This document shows positions 1 to 9,675 of a stretch of 64,000 nt of DNA, piece after piece. Source of the DNA: Alligator mississippiensis. Lineage: Eukaryota; Chordata; Crocodylia; Alligatoridae. The position numbers were made by a program, and so were the translations under genes. Where the stretch lies: NCBI RefSeq assembly GCF_030867095.1, contig NC_081835.1, forward strand, positions 15,012,501 to 15,076,500, written 5' to 3'. Under the pieces are notes generated by a model. It did no database searches, was not told the origin of the DNA, and saw only the letters and a program-made list of their open reading frames with translations. Every line of letters starts with the position of its first letter. The first letter of the stretch is position 1.

Positions 1-2
1 CT

Positions 3-119
3 CGCGGCTCGCCCAGCGCCCAGCGCAAGCGCGCCCGGCCCGGCAGCACTGGGGAGCCCGCGGGGGCCGGCGGCAGCGCCCCGCGATGGGGGCGGCCAGG
101 CCGGGAGCGGGGCTCGCAG
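3..119 (+). CDS. TATDN2: TATDN2 N-terminal coding exon (partial)
   Basis: This frame is open from the window edge for 39 codons, is rich in Arg, Gly and Pro ([15 protein letters not shown]), and ends at CAG|gtactt in phase 0. That is the phase the next exon needs. The ATG at 86 is in another frame and would end in the wrong phase, so I do not use it as the start. Little conservation is expected here, so the call rests on phase and position. Confidence 0.55.
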
Positions 120-251
120 GTACTTGCCCTCCCGCCCGCTCGCCCGCCCCGAGCCCAGCGCTGCCGCCGCCCGGCGGTTGCAGGGCCCGCGCTGCCCCCA
201 CAGGGCGCTCGTGCGGCGGGAGCCAGAGCCGCCCGGATAGGCCGCTACCGG

Positions 252-302
<51 letters not shown>

Positions 303-387
303 GAGCACACACATGGATGCTGTTGCATATACACATATATATGCACATACACTCGCCTGCATGCGTGTGTGTGTATGTATGCATATG

Positions 388-446
<59 letters not shown>

Positions 447-3400
447 GGGAGGGGCAGGTCTTCTTCAGCAATCCCTGGCAGTTGAGGATGGTTGTCTTCG
501 GTGATCGTCACATCTGGGTGTCCAAAGAGGGCTGATGAGGTCTGTCCCGGATGGGCAGACTCTACTGCAGCTCAGACATGTTTCCCTGTGGGGAATGTGT
601 GTGTGTGGTGCACGTGTGTATATACATGCACACAATGTGTGTGTGCATGCATACATATATGCATGTGTGTGCACATAAACACGTGTGTGTGTATATATAC
701 ATATATATACACACACACACACACACACGTGTATATAATATATGGGTAATTATTTGGCTAAGTTCACCAGCTGCCAGTGGGCTCGATACAACCACTTGGT
801 GGGTTGGATCCGGCCTGCAGGCTCTGTTTTGCCCACCATTGTGATATAGTGTATGTGTACACGTGAAAGTACATATGCCCATGCATATGTGGCGTGTGTG
901 CATACATGCACGCGCATATGTGGCGTGTGTGCATGTGTACAGGCACGTGTATATGCATGGTGTGGGGGTGTGTTCATGCACATATATATACATAGTATAT
1001 GTGTGTACATGCATATATATATGTGGTGTGTGTATAGAGCACAAGCTTTTGTGGACCCAAGATCATTTCATCAGATGCAGCGTTCCAAATAGTATCATCG
1101 TGGCTTCACTAGGACGAGCTAATTTAGAAACCCCAGTGGTGTTACCCCAAAGGCAAGACGTGCTGAAGGAGATGGGAGTAACAGCCCCCTGGGGAATGTG
1201 TAGCATGTAGTAGTCCCCTGAGTTTGCAGAAAGGAGCGAAACGAAAATGTGATGGGGAGAACTGGCTACTAGGGACTTAATAGAAATTTATTGAAAAGTG
1301 TTTCAGCTGAAAACAGTATGTGGTGTATAGAGGGGCAATGGCGAGAAGTAATCCTCTTCCAGAGAGGTACTTCTGCTTTTGCCAACTAGGCTGGCTTTGC
1401 AGTTACCTGGAAGCCAAGAGGCTGCACATGTTTTTTTCAGAAAAAGAAGCAGATTGTGATTTTCGTAGGTGTAGTCGTAGTCTCCAAACCATAGGTCTCA
1501 GGACATTCCATCAGATGCCAGATCCATTAGCTTCCCTGAACAGGTTTCACATTAGTCACCTTTGTCATATCCTGAGAGGAATTCTTAGTTCAGTACTCCT
1601 CAAACATAAATGCTTTGTGATTGATAAAATGACTTGGTATTTAATGAACAACTGAGTAATATCATTTTTTCATTTGTTACACAGATTGAGAATAAGTCCA
1701 AGGATGATGCAGACTGTAACTTGGCACCAAGGACTGAAAGTAAGGGTGCTTCAGAAGAAGAGGAGACTGTAAGTCACAGGAAAAAGAGAATGAAGGACCA
1801 AGGATCAACAGTAATATATCTTAAGGCTCTCCAGGGTGTGTTTGGGCAATTGATAAACCAACTGCCCAGAAGGGCGGCACCTCCATCGGATGAAGTTAAG
1901 ACTGAAAGCCCTGACCATAGAAAAAAGCCTTGCCAGTTGGGTGGCAATTCAAGAAGCTTCTGTACAGCTCCAAGGGTTGAAGAAGATCAGCATCTCCCAC
2001 TAGACTTAGATGGACAGAAAACTGCCACAGAGGAAAGTAGTTGTGCTAGGTCAGTTGTCATTTTGAGTGACCCCAGAAAAGAGCCTGTGACTTTCCAGAG
2101 GACGGTTATTGCAGAACCCCCTTCGAAGCTTGTATTTGTTGATGAGCCCTCTTCGAGTTCAGAAGATGGCCTTGAGGTGAGAGTGCTCATGTTGAGCTGT
2201 GAAATAATGTTTCTTGAGTAAGACACGCTGGCATGGGATTGGAGATATTACTAGCTAAAATCTTAAATGAGCAAAATAAAAGTTCTGACAAAATGAAGAA
2301 CTCTTTCAACAGGGTGCAATCTAGTAAGTGACCACTACTGAAAATTTGTCTTGATTTGTCCACTAGATAATAGTGTCATTAGGATAGAAATCAATGGCTG
2401 TCCTCCATTTCCTCAATACATAAAGAATATGAATGTAGGGTCACTTATCTTTGACTCAGGACAGGTTTGGAAGGTAGCCCTTGTTAGCATGCAGTGAAGT
2501 TTAGCCATGCTGCCATGTAATACACAGAGTCCAGCACGCCTTGGTTGATACCCTCTCATATTATGTGTAATCCTGTAGTTAGTTGTCTTCTACATTAATG
2601 TAGTCTAAGCAGTGTAGAAGTCTGAAATGCTAATTATGAAGATATAGACAACAAAGAGTTACGGTTGCACAAAAGGAGTCTCTTCTTAGTTTCTCAGTTC
2701 CTGGATGAGCTATTTTCTGCTGGAAAAATTCCAGGCACCAGAGTAGCTGAACTCAAGGCAAAGTATACCTCTCTGCATTAGGCAGTGATAAGGTACAGTA
2801 TTTAAAGATTGTCAGTATATTTCAGTGGGTGCCAAAGCGCACAGTTGACAGCCCAGAGGTCACAAGTGTGAAGACATAGCGGAAGTGCTCACAGCACGAC
2901 TCTATCAGGTTCCAATGAATCTGTGAATTATGTTAAAATACCTTGTTACAAGGACACAAGAAAGGAAAGAAGTTTCTGCTGCTCCTTTTTACCCATTGTC
3001 CTAGGCCTCTACCCTAGATATGCTAGTCTAGCCTGAAACTGATGTGCTTGCTGGAATTGCTCTGTTCTTGGTAAGATACAGCTGGTCTATAAAGCTAAGT
3101 GTCTAAGGCCCCTGCTATGTGTCACGTATATTATACAATTAACTGGTTAATCATGCAATAAATTTGACTGGCCACACATCCCAAGTAAGGCTGGCCACAT
3201 GTGCAAAGTAATTATCGTACAACCAATTGGTTAATCACACAATACATTTAGACCAGCCACACATGCAAAGTAATTATCACAAAAAAATGTAACAATTCTA
3301 TAGCTGGTTTCTCTCCAGCTTGCATATGAACACATAGCGGGGCCCTAATTGATATTCTTGCAATTCACTGTCCACAAAATTAAGTTTATTTTGTTGATCG

Positions 3401-6400
3401 ATTGTGATTTTTGCCTTTTGGTTTACAGTTTGAACAGAAAAAAATGCCAGAGAAGAACCCGTCTGTAGGAAGCGATTGGTCTGATGTGGAAGATGTAGAA
3501 TCTTTGGCTAGATTCTCCCAGGAGGATTCACTTCCACAGCTTAATAGTCCAAGAATTTTGGAGACTTCACGAACTTTAAGTGATAACTTAACATATCCTA
3601 CTAATGTGAATAGTTGCATGTGGGATGACTCTGTAGGGTCCTGGACAAATAGTCCCAAACCACCTGAGTGTTGTTCGTTTTTGAGCCCCAGCCAGGATAC
3701 TTCCTATCTAACTGGCTCGGGTACCAATTCTCTCTGTGACATTTCTGTAGAACTTGCAACAAATGCTTCTTTCAATGCATCTGAAGATGTAGAGTCACCA
3801 GTTGAAGGTGGACATTGGAGATCACGTTCCCGTGATTCTTCTGTGGTCTGTAGGGAAAGAAGTAGACCATCTAGGGAGGAAGTGGGATCCTGTGCTCCCG
3901 TTGTCCGTAGAGTCCGACTGTCAGATTCTTTTAGTAATGAATACATGAACAGGGAAGTGCCTGATGAGCTGCCTAAATATTTGGAGGAAGGCTTTGTTGA
4001 TACCCATTGCCATCTGGATATGCTGTATTCCAAGCTGTCTTTTAAGGGGACCTTTGCAAAGTTTAGAGGGGTTTACCACAGCTCCTTTCCCAAAGAATTT
4101 CAAGGTTGTATAACTGACTTCTGTGACCCTCGCACTCTGAGGGACTCTTTGTGGGAGGACTTGTTAAAAGAAGACATGGTTTGGGGAGCATTTGGCTGTC
4201 ATCCACACTTTGCACGTTACTACACTGAATTTCATGAAAGAAGCCTCCTACAAGCCATGCGGCACCCTAAAGCTATTGCCTTTGGAGAAATGGGACTGGA
4301 TTATTCATATAAATGTTCTACAGATGTATCCACACAGCACAAAGTAAGGAGCTGAACTTCTAGTTTATTACGTTATTTGTGCTTATTTCTAAGTTCCGCC
4401 TGTGAATTTCAAGCCCTTTCTTCCCCATACATATGGTAGGATAACTTTATAGCCTTATATTGCCTTTAGGGTAGGAGAAAACCATGATAGCATTGTGTGA
4501 ATTGGACCATGAGTAAGATGTCAGTACCTGGATATCTGGATAAAGTGTCCTATAATACAGCAGGGGAGCAACATGATTAAATGGACAACAGTGAAAATCA
4601 AGAACAGTCAGTTTGCATCCCAGCTGCTTGTGCTTTCCTTAAGAAGCTTGGGCAGATCAGGTAACGCTTCTGCACCTTAGTTGTGCCATCTGTTAAATGA
4701 GGATGGCAGTTGTGGGGCAGTGTATCTGAAAGTGTAGATGTAACGTGGCTGGGTTCAGGGAATTGAAATTTCAATCATTCTCTTCTTTTAATAGAAATTT
4801 AATCTACCCATTACCATCATACCTCTGTGCCGTGTCTGATAAGGTCCTGACTTAAAACGTAGAATTACTAGAAATCAACTGAGTTCGATAAAGTGCTTCC
4901 CTCTGTCCCCCTGGCCTCCGTATTTTCTTTTCTATTATAATAATTCCAGTAAAACTTAAGGCTGTCTTAATTCTGACTTTATTTTTTATTCAGGTATTTC
5001 AAAGGCAGCTGCAACTGGCAGTGTCCTTACGGAAACCCTTAGTAATACATTGCAGAGAGGCAGACGATGATCTGTTGAAGATCATGAAAAAGTTTGTGCC
5101 CAGTGACTACAAGATACACAGGTAGCTAGCTCTCTTCACTGTGTTAAAAAGCACTTTTGATTCAGTATTGGTCAGCATTAATACTGCCATGAATAAAATG
5201 ACAAATAATCAAATGTGTAGAAATTTAACTAGGTTTTTATAGGTTTTCTTTCCCTCACTTACACAGAAGAATGTGACTTTGAGCCGGGGGTGGAAACTGA
5301 AAACAGAGTGAAAGTAAAAAAATATGTGAGGAGAGGAAACTTTTTTTCTCTAATCCATTTTGATTTTCTTAATTTTTAAATTAAGATATGTAGAAGTGAT
5401 TTATTCCCTTTAGGCTGGGGGGTGGGGAAAAATACAGTTTGTGGGCTGAATCCATTCCACCAACTGATTGTACCTGGCTCACAGGCAGGTGGCCACAAAT
5501 TCACAGGGTCCAGCCCATAGACAGCCAGTAGCTCCAGCTGCCGCATGGTGTTGGGTGGGCACAGCTGTTTCTGTTGTGCTGGTCGGGCTGGCAGGACTGC
5601 TTCTGCCCAGGACTGATACAGTAGTGTTAGCTGTGGACCTGGGCAGATGCCCTGATCCCCACCAGGAACCTGCTGGCCACGTCCACAGCTGATGCTGGCA
5701 CCTGCCGGGGGCTGCTTCCAATGGGCTGGGTGGGTGCTGGCATAACCTGTGGATGTGGCTGGCAGGTTCCGGGTGGGGTGGGGACTGGGCATGCTGCAGC
5801 CCCAATCGGGGTGGGAACATCCCAATCCTTACCTGGAAACTGCTGGCCACGTCCGACCCTTATGCAGGGGGTCGGACTCGATGATCTATTGAGGTCCCTT
5901 CCGACCCTAACGTCTATGAATCTATAGCTGATGCCAGCGCCTGCCTGGGGCTGCTTCCACAACATCAGGAGGGTGCTGGCATAAGCTATGGATGCAGCCA
6001 GCAACTTCTGGGTGGGGTGTGAATCAGGGCATGCTGCAGCTCTGGGCAGGGTGGGCATTGGGGTGTGCTGCAGCTCTGGGTGGGGTGGAGATCAGGTTGC
6101 AGGGTGAGGGGGGAGAGAGAGAGGGAAGTGTGGTCCTCTAGAGGATACCAAAACTCATTTAAGTGCCGCCAAATCACATTTCTTTTATGCTAAAACGTTT
6201 GCTTGGTTATTTTAAGAAAAAATCACACTTGTACAAATCACAAATTAAACCAGAATTCTATTGCAGGGAATGGCAAAATGGGAAGTCTGTGGCTGATAGA
6301 ATCCATTTCCACTGGAACATTGAGACTTGAAATGGGATTTGTAAAATAAATATATAAACACACAAACAGGATTCTTTGGATCCTTACTATGCAATCTCCT

Positions 6401-7445
6401 TCTTTGGCCTCTCTGTCACCTTCTTTCAGAACTGACAGTTGTTACCTTGGAGAATAACCAACACTTTCTTAACCTTTAGGCACTGTTTTACTGGCAGTTA
6501 CAATGTCTTAGAGCCATTGCTAAAGCATTTCCCAAATCTTTCGGTGGGATTCACTGCATTGCTGACCTATTCATCTGCCGCTGAAGCAAGAGAGACTGTC
6601 AGGAAAATCCCTTTGAACAGAATAATTGTAGAAACAGATGCTCCATACTTCCTTCCAAGACAGGTAAGAATGTTTCTATAAAATGCTCAGTAACTCTTCT
6701 CTCCAGTGTTGATTACAAGGTCTTTCCGTCATGTTGAGGCTGACTGATAGGACACCTACAAACAAGCAGCTAGAAGCATGTGTAGGCCTATATTTTGCCC
6801 CTGGTTTCCAAAAAGTGTATGGCTGGGAAGGCAAGTTTTAGCCTCTCTTGCCTAGTAGCTTCTTCTCTTTACAAGTAGTACCCAAGCCTCAGTTTTGAAT
6901 TTGTAGACACTCTTGCATCCTAGATGCAGATTCCAGCAGGACCAAATCAGCCCATTGTCCAACTATGGTTGATGTACTGAATTTTGCACTGGTCTGTCAG
7001 ACAGAACTTTAAAAATGGAAGTTTTGTCTTCTCTGCTGTCCTTTTAAGACAGGGATGTATTCCAGCCTCTATGGCCTCTTGTGCTGTTATGTGGGTTATT
7101 TGCTGGCCGCTGCTTTTATGAAGTGCTCTGGGAAAAAAGGCTGAACCAAAGCATCAAACAGCATTATGGAAAGATGCTTGCTGGCAAGTGTCCAGGCCCA
7201 AATAAAAGGCTTAACATGAAGGTAACTCCTGATTAGTCTTGAGTATTGCAGAGTTGAAGAGATTCACTGTTCCTGACTCTGCCCTTTCTTTAATGTTTTC
7301 GCAGGTTCCCAAAAGCATGTGCCAGTATTCTCACCCAGGACTCGCCTTGCACACAGTGAGAGAAATCACCCATCTGAAAGGCCTACCACTCTCCCTCACC
7401 CTGGCTAATTTAAGGCAGAACACAAAGAGTCTCTATGATGTCTAG
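3..7445 (+). CDS. TATDN2: TATDN2, putative TatD-family deoxyribonuclease (5'-partial, 6 coding exons in window)
   Basis: Coding exons are 3-119, 1685-2176, 3429-4343, 4994-5121, 6480-6663 and 7305-7445. All junctions are GT-AG with matching phases and give 658 residues to a TAG stop. The family is a metal-dependent amidohydrolase-fold nuclease acting on DNA. The catalytic domain starts near base 3990 with [11 protein letters not shown] (the HxH metal pair), followed by [21 protein letters not shown] (metal Glu), [19 protein letters not shown] and [14 protein letters not shown] (catalytic Asp). The first half is low-complexity, Ser- and charge-rich, with [14 protein letters not shown] and [19 protein letters not shown] matching human TATDN2 as I recall it. 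Human TATDN2 is about 760 aa, so roughly 100 N-terminal residues lie left of the window. The gene is tail-to-tail with GHRL. The TATDN2 identity is firm; the substrate is not visible here. Confidence 0.95.
120..1684 (+). repeat. TATDN2 intron 1: GT/CA/TA microsatellite field
   Basis: The intron runs from gtactt at 120 to acag at 1681-1684. It starts in CpG-rich sequence, then carries pure (TG)n at 254-289 followed by (GC)n to 299, a second (TG)n at 392-441, and interrupted TG/CA/TA tracts at 594-740 and 850-1035. Open frames here are Cys/Val/His repeats caused by the dinucleotide tracts and are not genes. Nothing is recognised from 1040 to 1684. Confidence 0.9.
1685..2176 (+). CDS. TATDN2: TATDN2 coding exon (disordered region)
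   Basis: The acceptor is ttgttacacag|ATTGAG and the donor CTTGAG|gtgaga, phase 0 to 0, 164 codons. It contains [18 protein letters not shown], the segment I recognise from TATDN2, and ends [14 protein letters not shown]. It is rich in Ser, Glu and Lys with no fold. Confidence 0.85.
3125..3290. repeat. Two diverged tandem copies of a ~80-bp AT-rich unit in TATDN2 intron 2
   Basis: The segment from ttatacaattaactggtt at 3131 is echoed from 3212, and each copy holds a GGTTAATCA core, a GACTGGCC/GACCAGCC core and CACATGTGCAAAGTAATTATC or a close variant. It looks like a duplicated piece of an unidentified mobile element. The rest of the intron (2177-3428) shows nothing I recognise. Confidence 0.6.
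3429..4343 (+). CDS. TATDN2: TATDN2 coding exon (Ser-rich region plus start of TatD domain)
   Basis: The acceptor is tttacag|TTTGAA and the donor CACAAA|gtaagg, phase 0 to 0, 305 codons. The [11 protein letters not shown] segment comes first, and the TatD domain begins at [20 protein letters not shown] near 3985. The metal-binding His pair is at 4005-4013. Confidence 0.95.
4600..4765 (+). mobile_element. MIR SINE fragment in TATDN2 intron 3
   Basis: The order of motifs matches the MIR core and downstream part: a 'cttgggcagatcaggtaac' stretch, then 'tctgcacctta', then 'catctgttaaatgaggatgg'. It is old and diverged. The remainder of the intron (4344-4993) shows nothing else. Confidence 0.6.
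4994..5121 (+). CDS. TATDN2: TATDN2 coding exon (TatD core)
   Basis: The acceptor is attcag|GTATTT and the donor CACAG|gtagct. It encodes [20 protein letters not shown], then [20 protein letters not shown]. It includes the conserved IHCREA metal-site motif. It ends in phase 2. Confidence 0.95.
5640..6115. repeat. GC-rich tandem repeat (~170-bp unit) in TATDN2 intron 4, split by a CR1 tail
   Basis: CTGGCCACGTC at 5673 and 5843, GCTGATGCTGGCACCTGCC versus GCTGATGCCAGCGCCTGCC, and two 'ggcatgctgcagc' blocks show a duplicated unit of about 170 bp once the CR1 insert is removed. Neighbouring sequence 5420-5640 is also GC-rich and may belong to the same element. The unit resembles no gene. Confidence 0.65.
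5862..5926 (+). mobile_element. CR1 LINE 3' tail
   Basis: The 65-bp sequence contains 'gggggtcggactcgatgatc', 'ttgaggtcccttccgaccct' and ends 'tctatgaatctat', the same 3' terminus as the long CR1 at 32.8-35.7 kb. It is strongly 5'-truncated and sits inside the GC-rich tandem repeat. Confidence 0.85.
6480..6663 (+). CDS. TATDN2: TATDN2 coding exon (TatD core)
   Basis: The acceptor is aaccttag|G and the donor AGACAG|gtaaga. It encodes [20 protein letters not shown] and, at its end, [15 protein letters not shown], which carries the TatD catalytic Asp. Confidence 0.95.
7305..7445 (+). CDS. TATDN2: TATDN2 last coding exon
   Basis: The acceptor is ttttcgcag|GTTCCC. It encodes [20 protein letters not shown] and ends [11 protein letters not shown] before TAG at 7443-7445. 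Together with the preceding exon this gives the canonical PRQVPKS junction of the family. Confidence 0.95.
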   Translation, partial: VPKSMCQYSHPGLALHTVREITHLKGLPLSLTLANLRQNTKSLYDV

Positions 7446-8565
7446 GAAGGTGCTAGTTAAGGTAGAGAAGCCCTAGGTTGGGAAGACTGCTGTTAAACAG
7501 GGAGAAACTTTGAAGGGACACTTATATCACATCCTGTGACTCTGGTCCCAGTGGTGACACTTAGCCCCTCCTGACTTGTCATTTCCACTTGCCTCATAAG
7601 AGTTACACATTTCTATTTATCCATGTCCCTTCACATCTCCGTTTAATTTCCTGCTGGCTTACCTCCCCTTGGAGCACACCCCCAGAGAAGGTGCCAGTGT
7701 CTGTGAGATCAGTTTTCCTTGAGGTGAAGACAAGGAGAACTAGTGTTGGGAAATGTGGAATGTTGTCCAGTTTTATAGGTATTGGTCCATTCAAAAGAGT
7801 AAATAGCTTGTAACTCCTGAACCATTCTTGACCTGAATGATTCGAGGACAGCTAGAGCCCAAAGGGTAAATGGGCATCAACCATAGCCTCTAAAAGCACC
7901 TAATTGCTGAGACCATGCAGTAAAGAGAAAATACTGAAGCAGAGAATTTGATGCAAAACTGTACCCTGTTCCTTGCACAACACAATGAAAACGCTGTACA
8001 CAGTTAAGTTGGTGTTGTTTAGGTATGGACCCCTTTCCTTGAAAGGTATAATGAAGTGCATGTGCTATAGGTACTAAATAAGCTTTTAAACCTTTTTTAG
8101 CAAAATGTTATGACTGCTAGAGCTGATCCACCTACACATAATTTTATGGCTGCGGTGGGTTTTAATTTCAGGAGAAACGAAGCTTGGCTACACATTACAA
8201 CAACCCTCTTTAACCTGACTTGTATTTTGTTTTGTGGAATCCCATCCCAAAGGTGGTTCTGTGGGGCTGCGATCAAACTGTTATGAAGACAAGTGCCTCT
8301 GTGAAAGAAGTGCCAAAAACCTTGATAAATACAGTTCTCAAACCAGGGGTTTTTTGTAGAATTCTTTCTTTTTTTTTTTCTTTTTCTTTTTTTTTTTTTT
8401 TTTACTATTTCATGTCAACTTTTATCCTTGCGTTCAGAAGACTTTTTAACATTTTTAACAAGGGATAGTAACTTTTTAAATAATATTTGGAACTACAGTT
8501 GAAACTTTTTTTAAAAAAAATTAAATATTTAAAAATGTAAAATAAAAATTTCTAAGAAAGACTGC
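7446..8565 (+). other. TATDN2: Likely TATDN2 3' UTR with poly(A) signal
   Basis: There is no coding frame after the TAG. A long T tract lies at 8367-8403 and AATAAA at 8541-8546, a plausible cleavage signal about 1.1 kb after the stop. Sequence from 8566 to about 9310 holds no gene or repeat I recognise. It separates the ends of TATDN2 and GHRL. Confidence 0.5.
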
Positions 8566-9314
8566 AAAATCATGAGCATGGATCTCTATAAACTAAATGC
8601 ATTTCTGTAAATTGATTCTGCCTGTTTGCTTAGCCTCCATTCCAGGCAGGAATTCCAAACCCATCTCCGAACCCTGAAATAATGGTATGAAGGCAAGTTC
8701 CATTCCACCCCTCTGCTTCACAGACTTTCCATTCTGATATTAGCATCAATTAGGCACTTGCTTCCTGTTTTATATGAAGGTTTTGGAATATATAGGGTTG
8801 TTTTTTTTAAGTATTCCCTTTAAAAATATTGTTAAAGACACATGGTCTCTCTTAAATCAGCCAATTGAGAGAAACAGTTGAGTGGGAAACCATCCTCACC
8901 ATTGCATGAGAGTGTATCTCAGTAGTGGGGACTGCCTGCTCCTAGGGCAGCTGTCGCTCATGAATTTGCCTGATGCATTCAAGGGAGGGACAGTTTATAC
9001 CTTTTACACTGTAAAAATTACATTGTGAAAATATAATTTGATGTTCTCTTTGTAGAACCACTAAGGGCACTAGTTTGTCTCTAATGAAAATGACAGCTAG
9101 ATCCTCACTAACTTCAGAAGAGGTATGAGAGGGTGTGATACCCTTTGAAACAGATGCATCAACAACAGAGTAAAGTGAGTAGGCTAATTGAGGGTTATTT
9201 TTATGTGCAGCTCCTCATATTAAGCTGATGTGTATAACAGAGACTGAAACTTGCATCTAGTTTCTTCACATAATCTTAGAAATGGCAAAAAATTACTGCA
9301 GTTTCAATACTACT

Positions 9315-9320
9315 TTTATT
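9315..9320 (-). terminator. GHRL: Candidate GHRL poly(A) signal
   Basis: TTTATT on the plus strand reads AATAAA on the minus strand, about 336 nt after the ghrelin stop. It leaves about 770 bp between it and the TATDN2 poly(A) signal. Confidence 0.45.
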
Positions 9321-9655
9321 TTCGGCTGTAGAAGCATACACAAGTCTTCTCCCTCCATTGGTAGAAAAGGTCCAAATGGCTTACAAACACATCCTAGAAC
9401 ATTTGTGATACAATTAAGAAAAAAATAAAAGTAAAACAACTTAAAAGTCAGGTGGCTGCTGGTTTTCTTTACCGAGTTATTTAATCTCTTGCCTTCCTCC
9501 CAAAAAGGTCTGTTTTCACCCTAATGGTTTAAAAATGTAAACTATTCAGCCCCAGGCATCTGTTTTTTAAAAGAATATTATCAGGTGTACAACTCGAAAG
9601 CAGAGTTTTGTTGTAATAACGGTCATCATGTGCTGCTGGTGTCCTTCAACTCCTG

Positions 9656-9675
9656 TCAGTTTTCCACTTGGATTT
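9656..9675 (-). CDS. GHRL: GHRL coding exon 4: last residues and stop
   Basis: The acceptor is gccctttcag|AA. The split Glu codon is followed by I-Q-V-E-N and TGA (complement of 9656-9658), paralleling chicken E-T-Q-T-K-D. It is only 20 coding bases, identified by phase, by tail similarity and by the resulting 116-aa length. Confidence 0.8.

Noticed and set aside
86-1210. Open frames rich in Cys-Val or His-Thr repeats
   Set aside because: These are translations of GT/CA dinucleotide tracts in an intron.
9480-9520. Alternative ghrelin last exon (acceptor aaacag, minus strand)
   Set aside because: It would encode D-L-F-G-R-K-A-R-D, unlike the family tail; the 9675 exon fits better.
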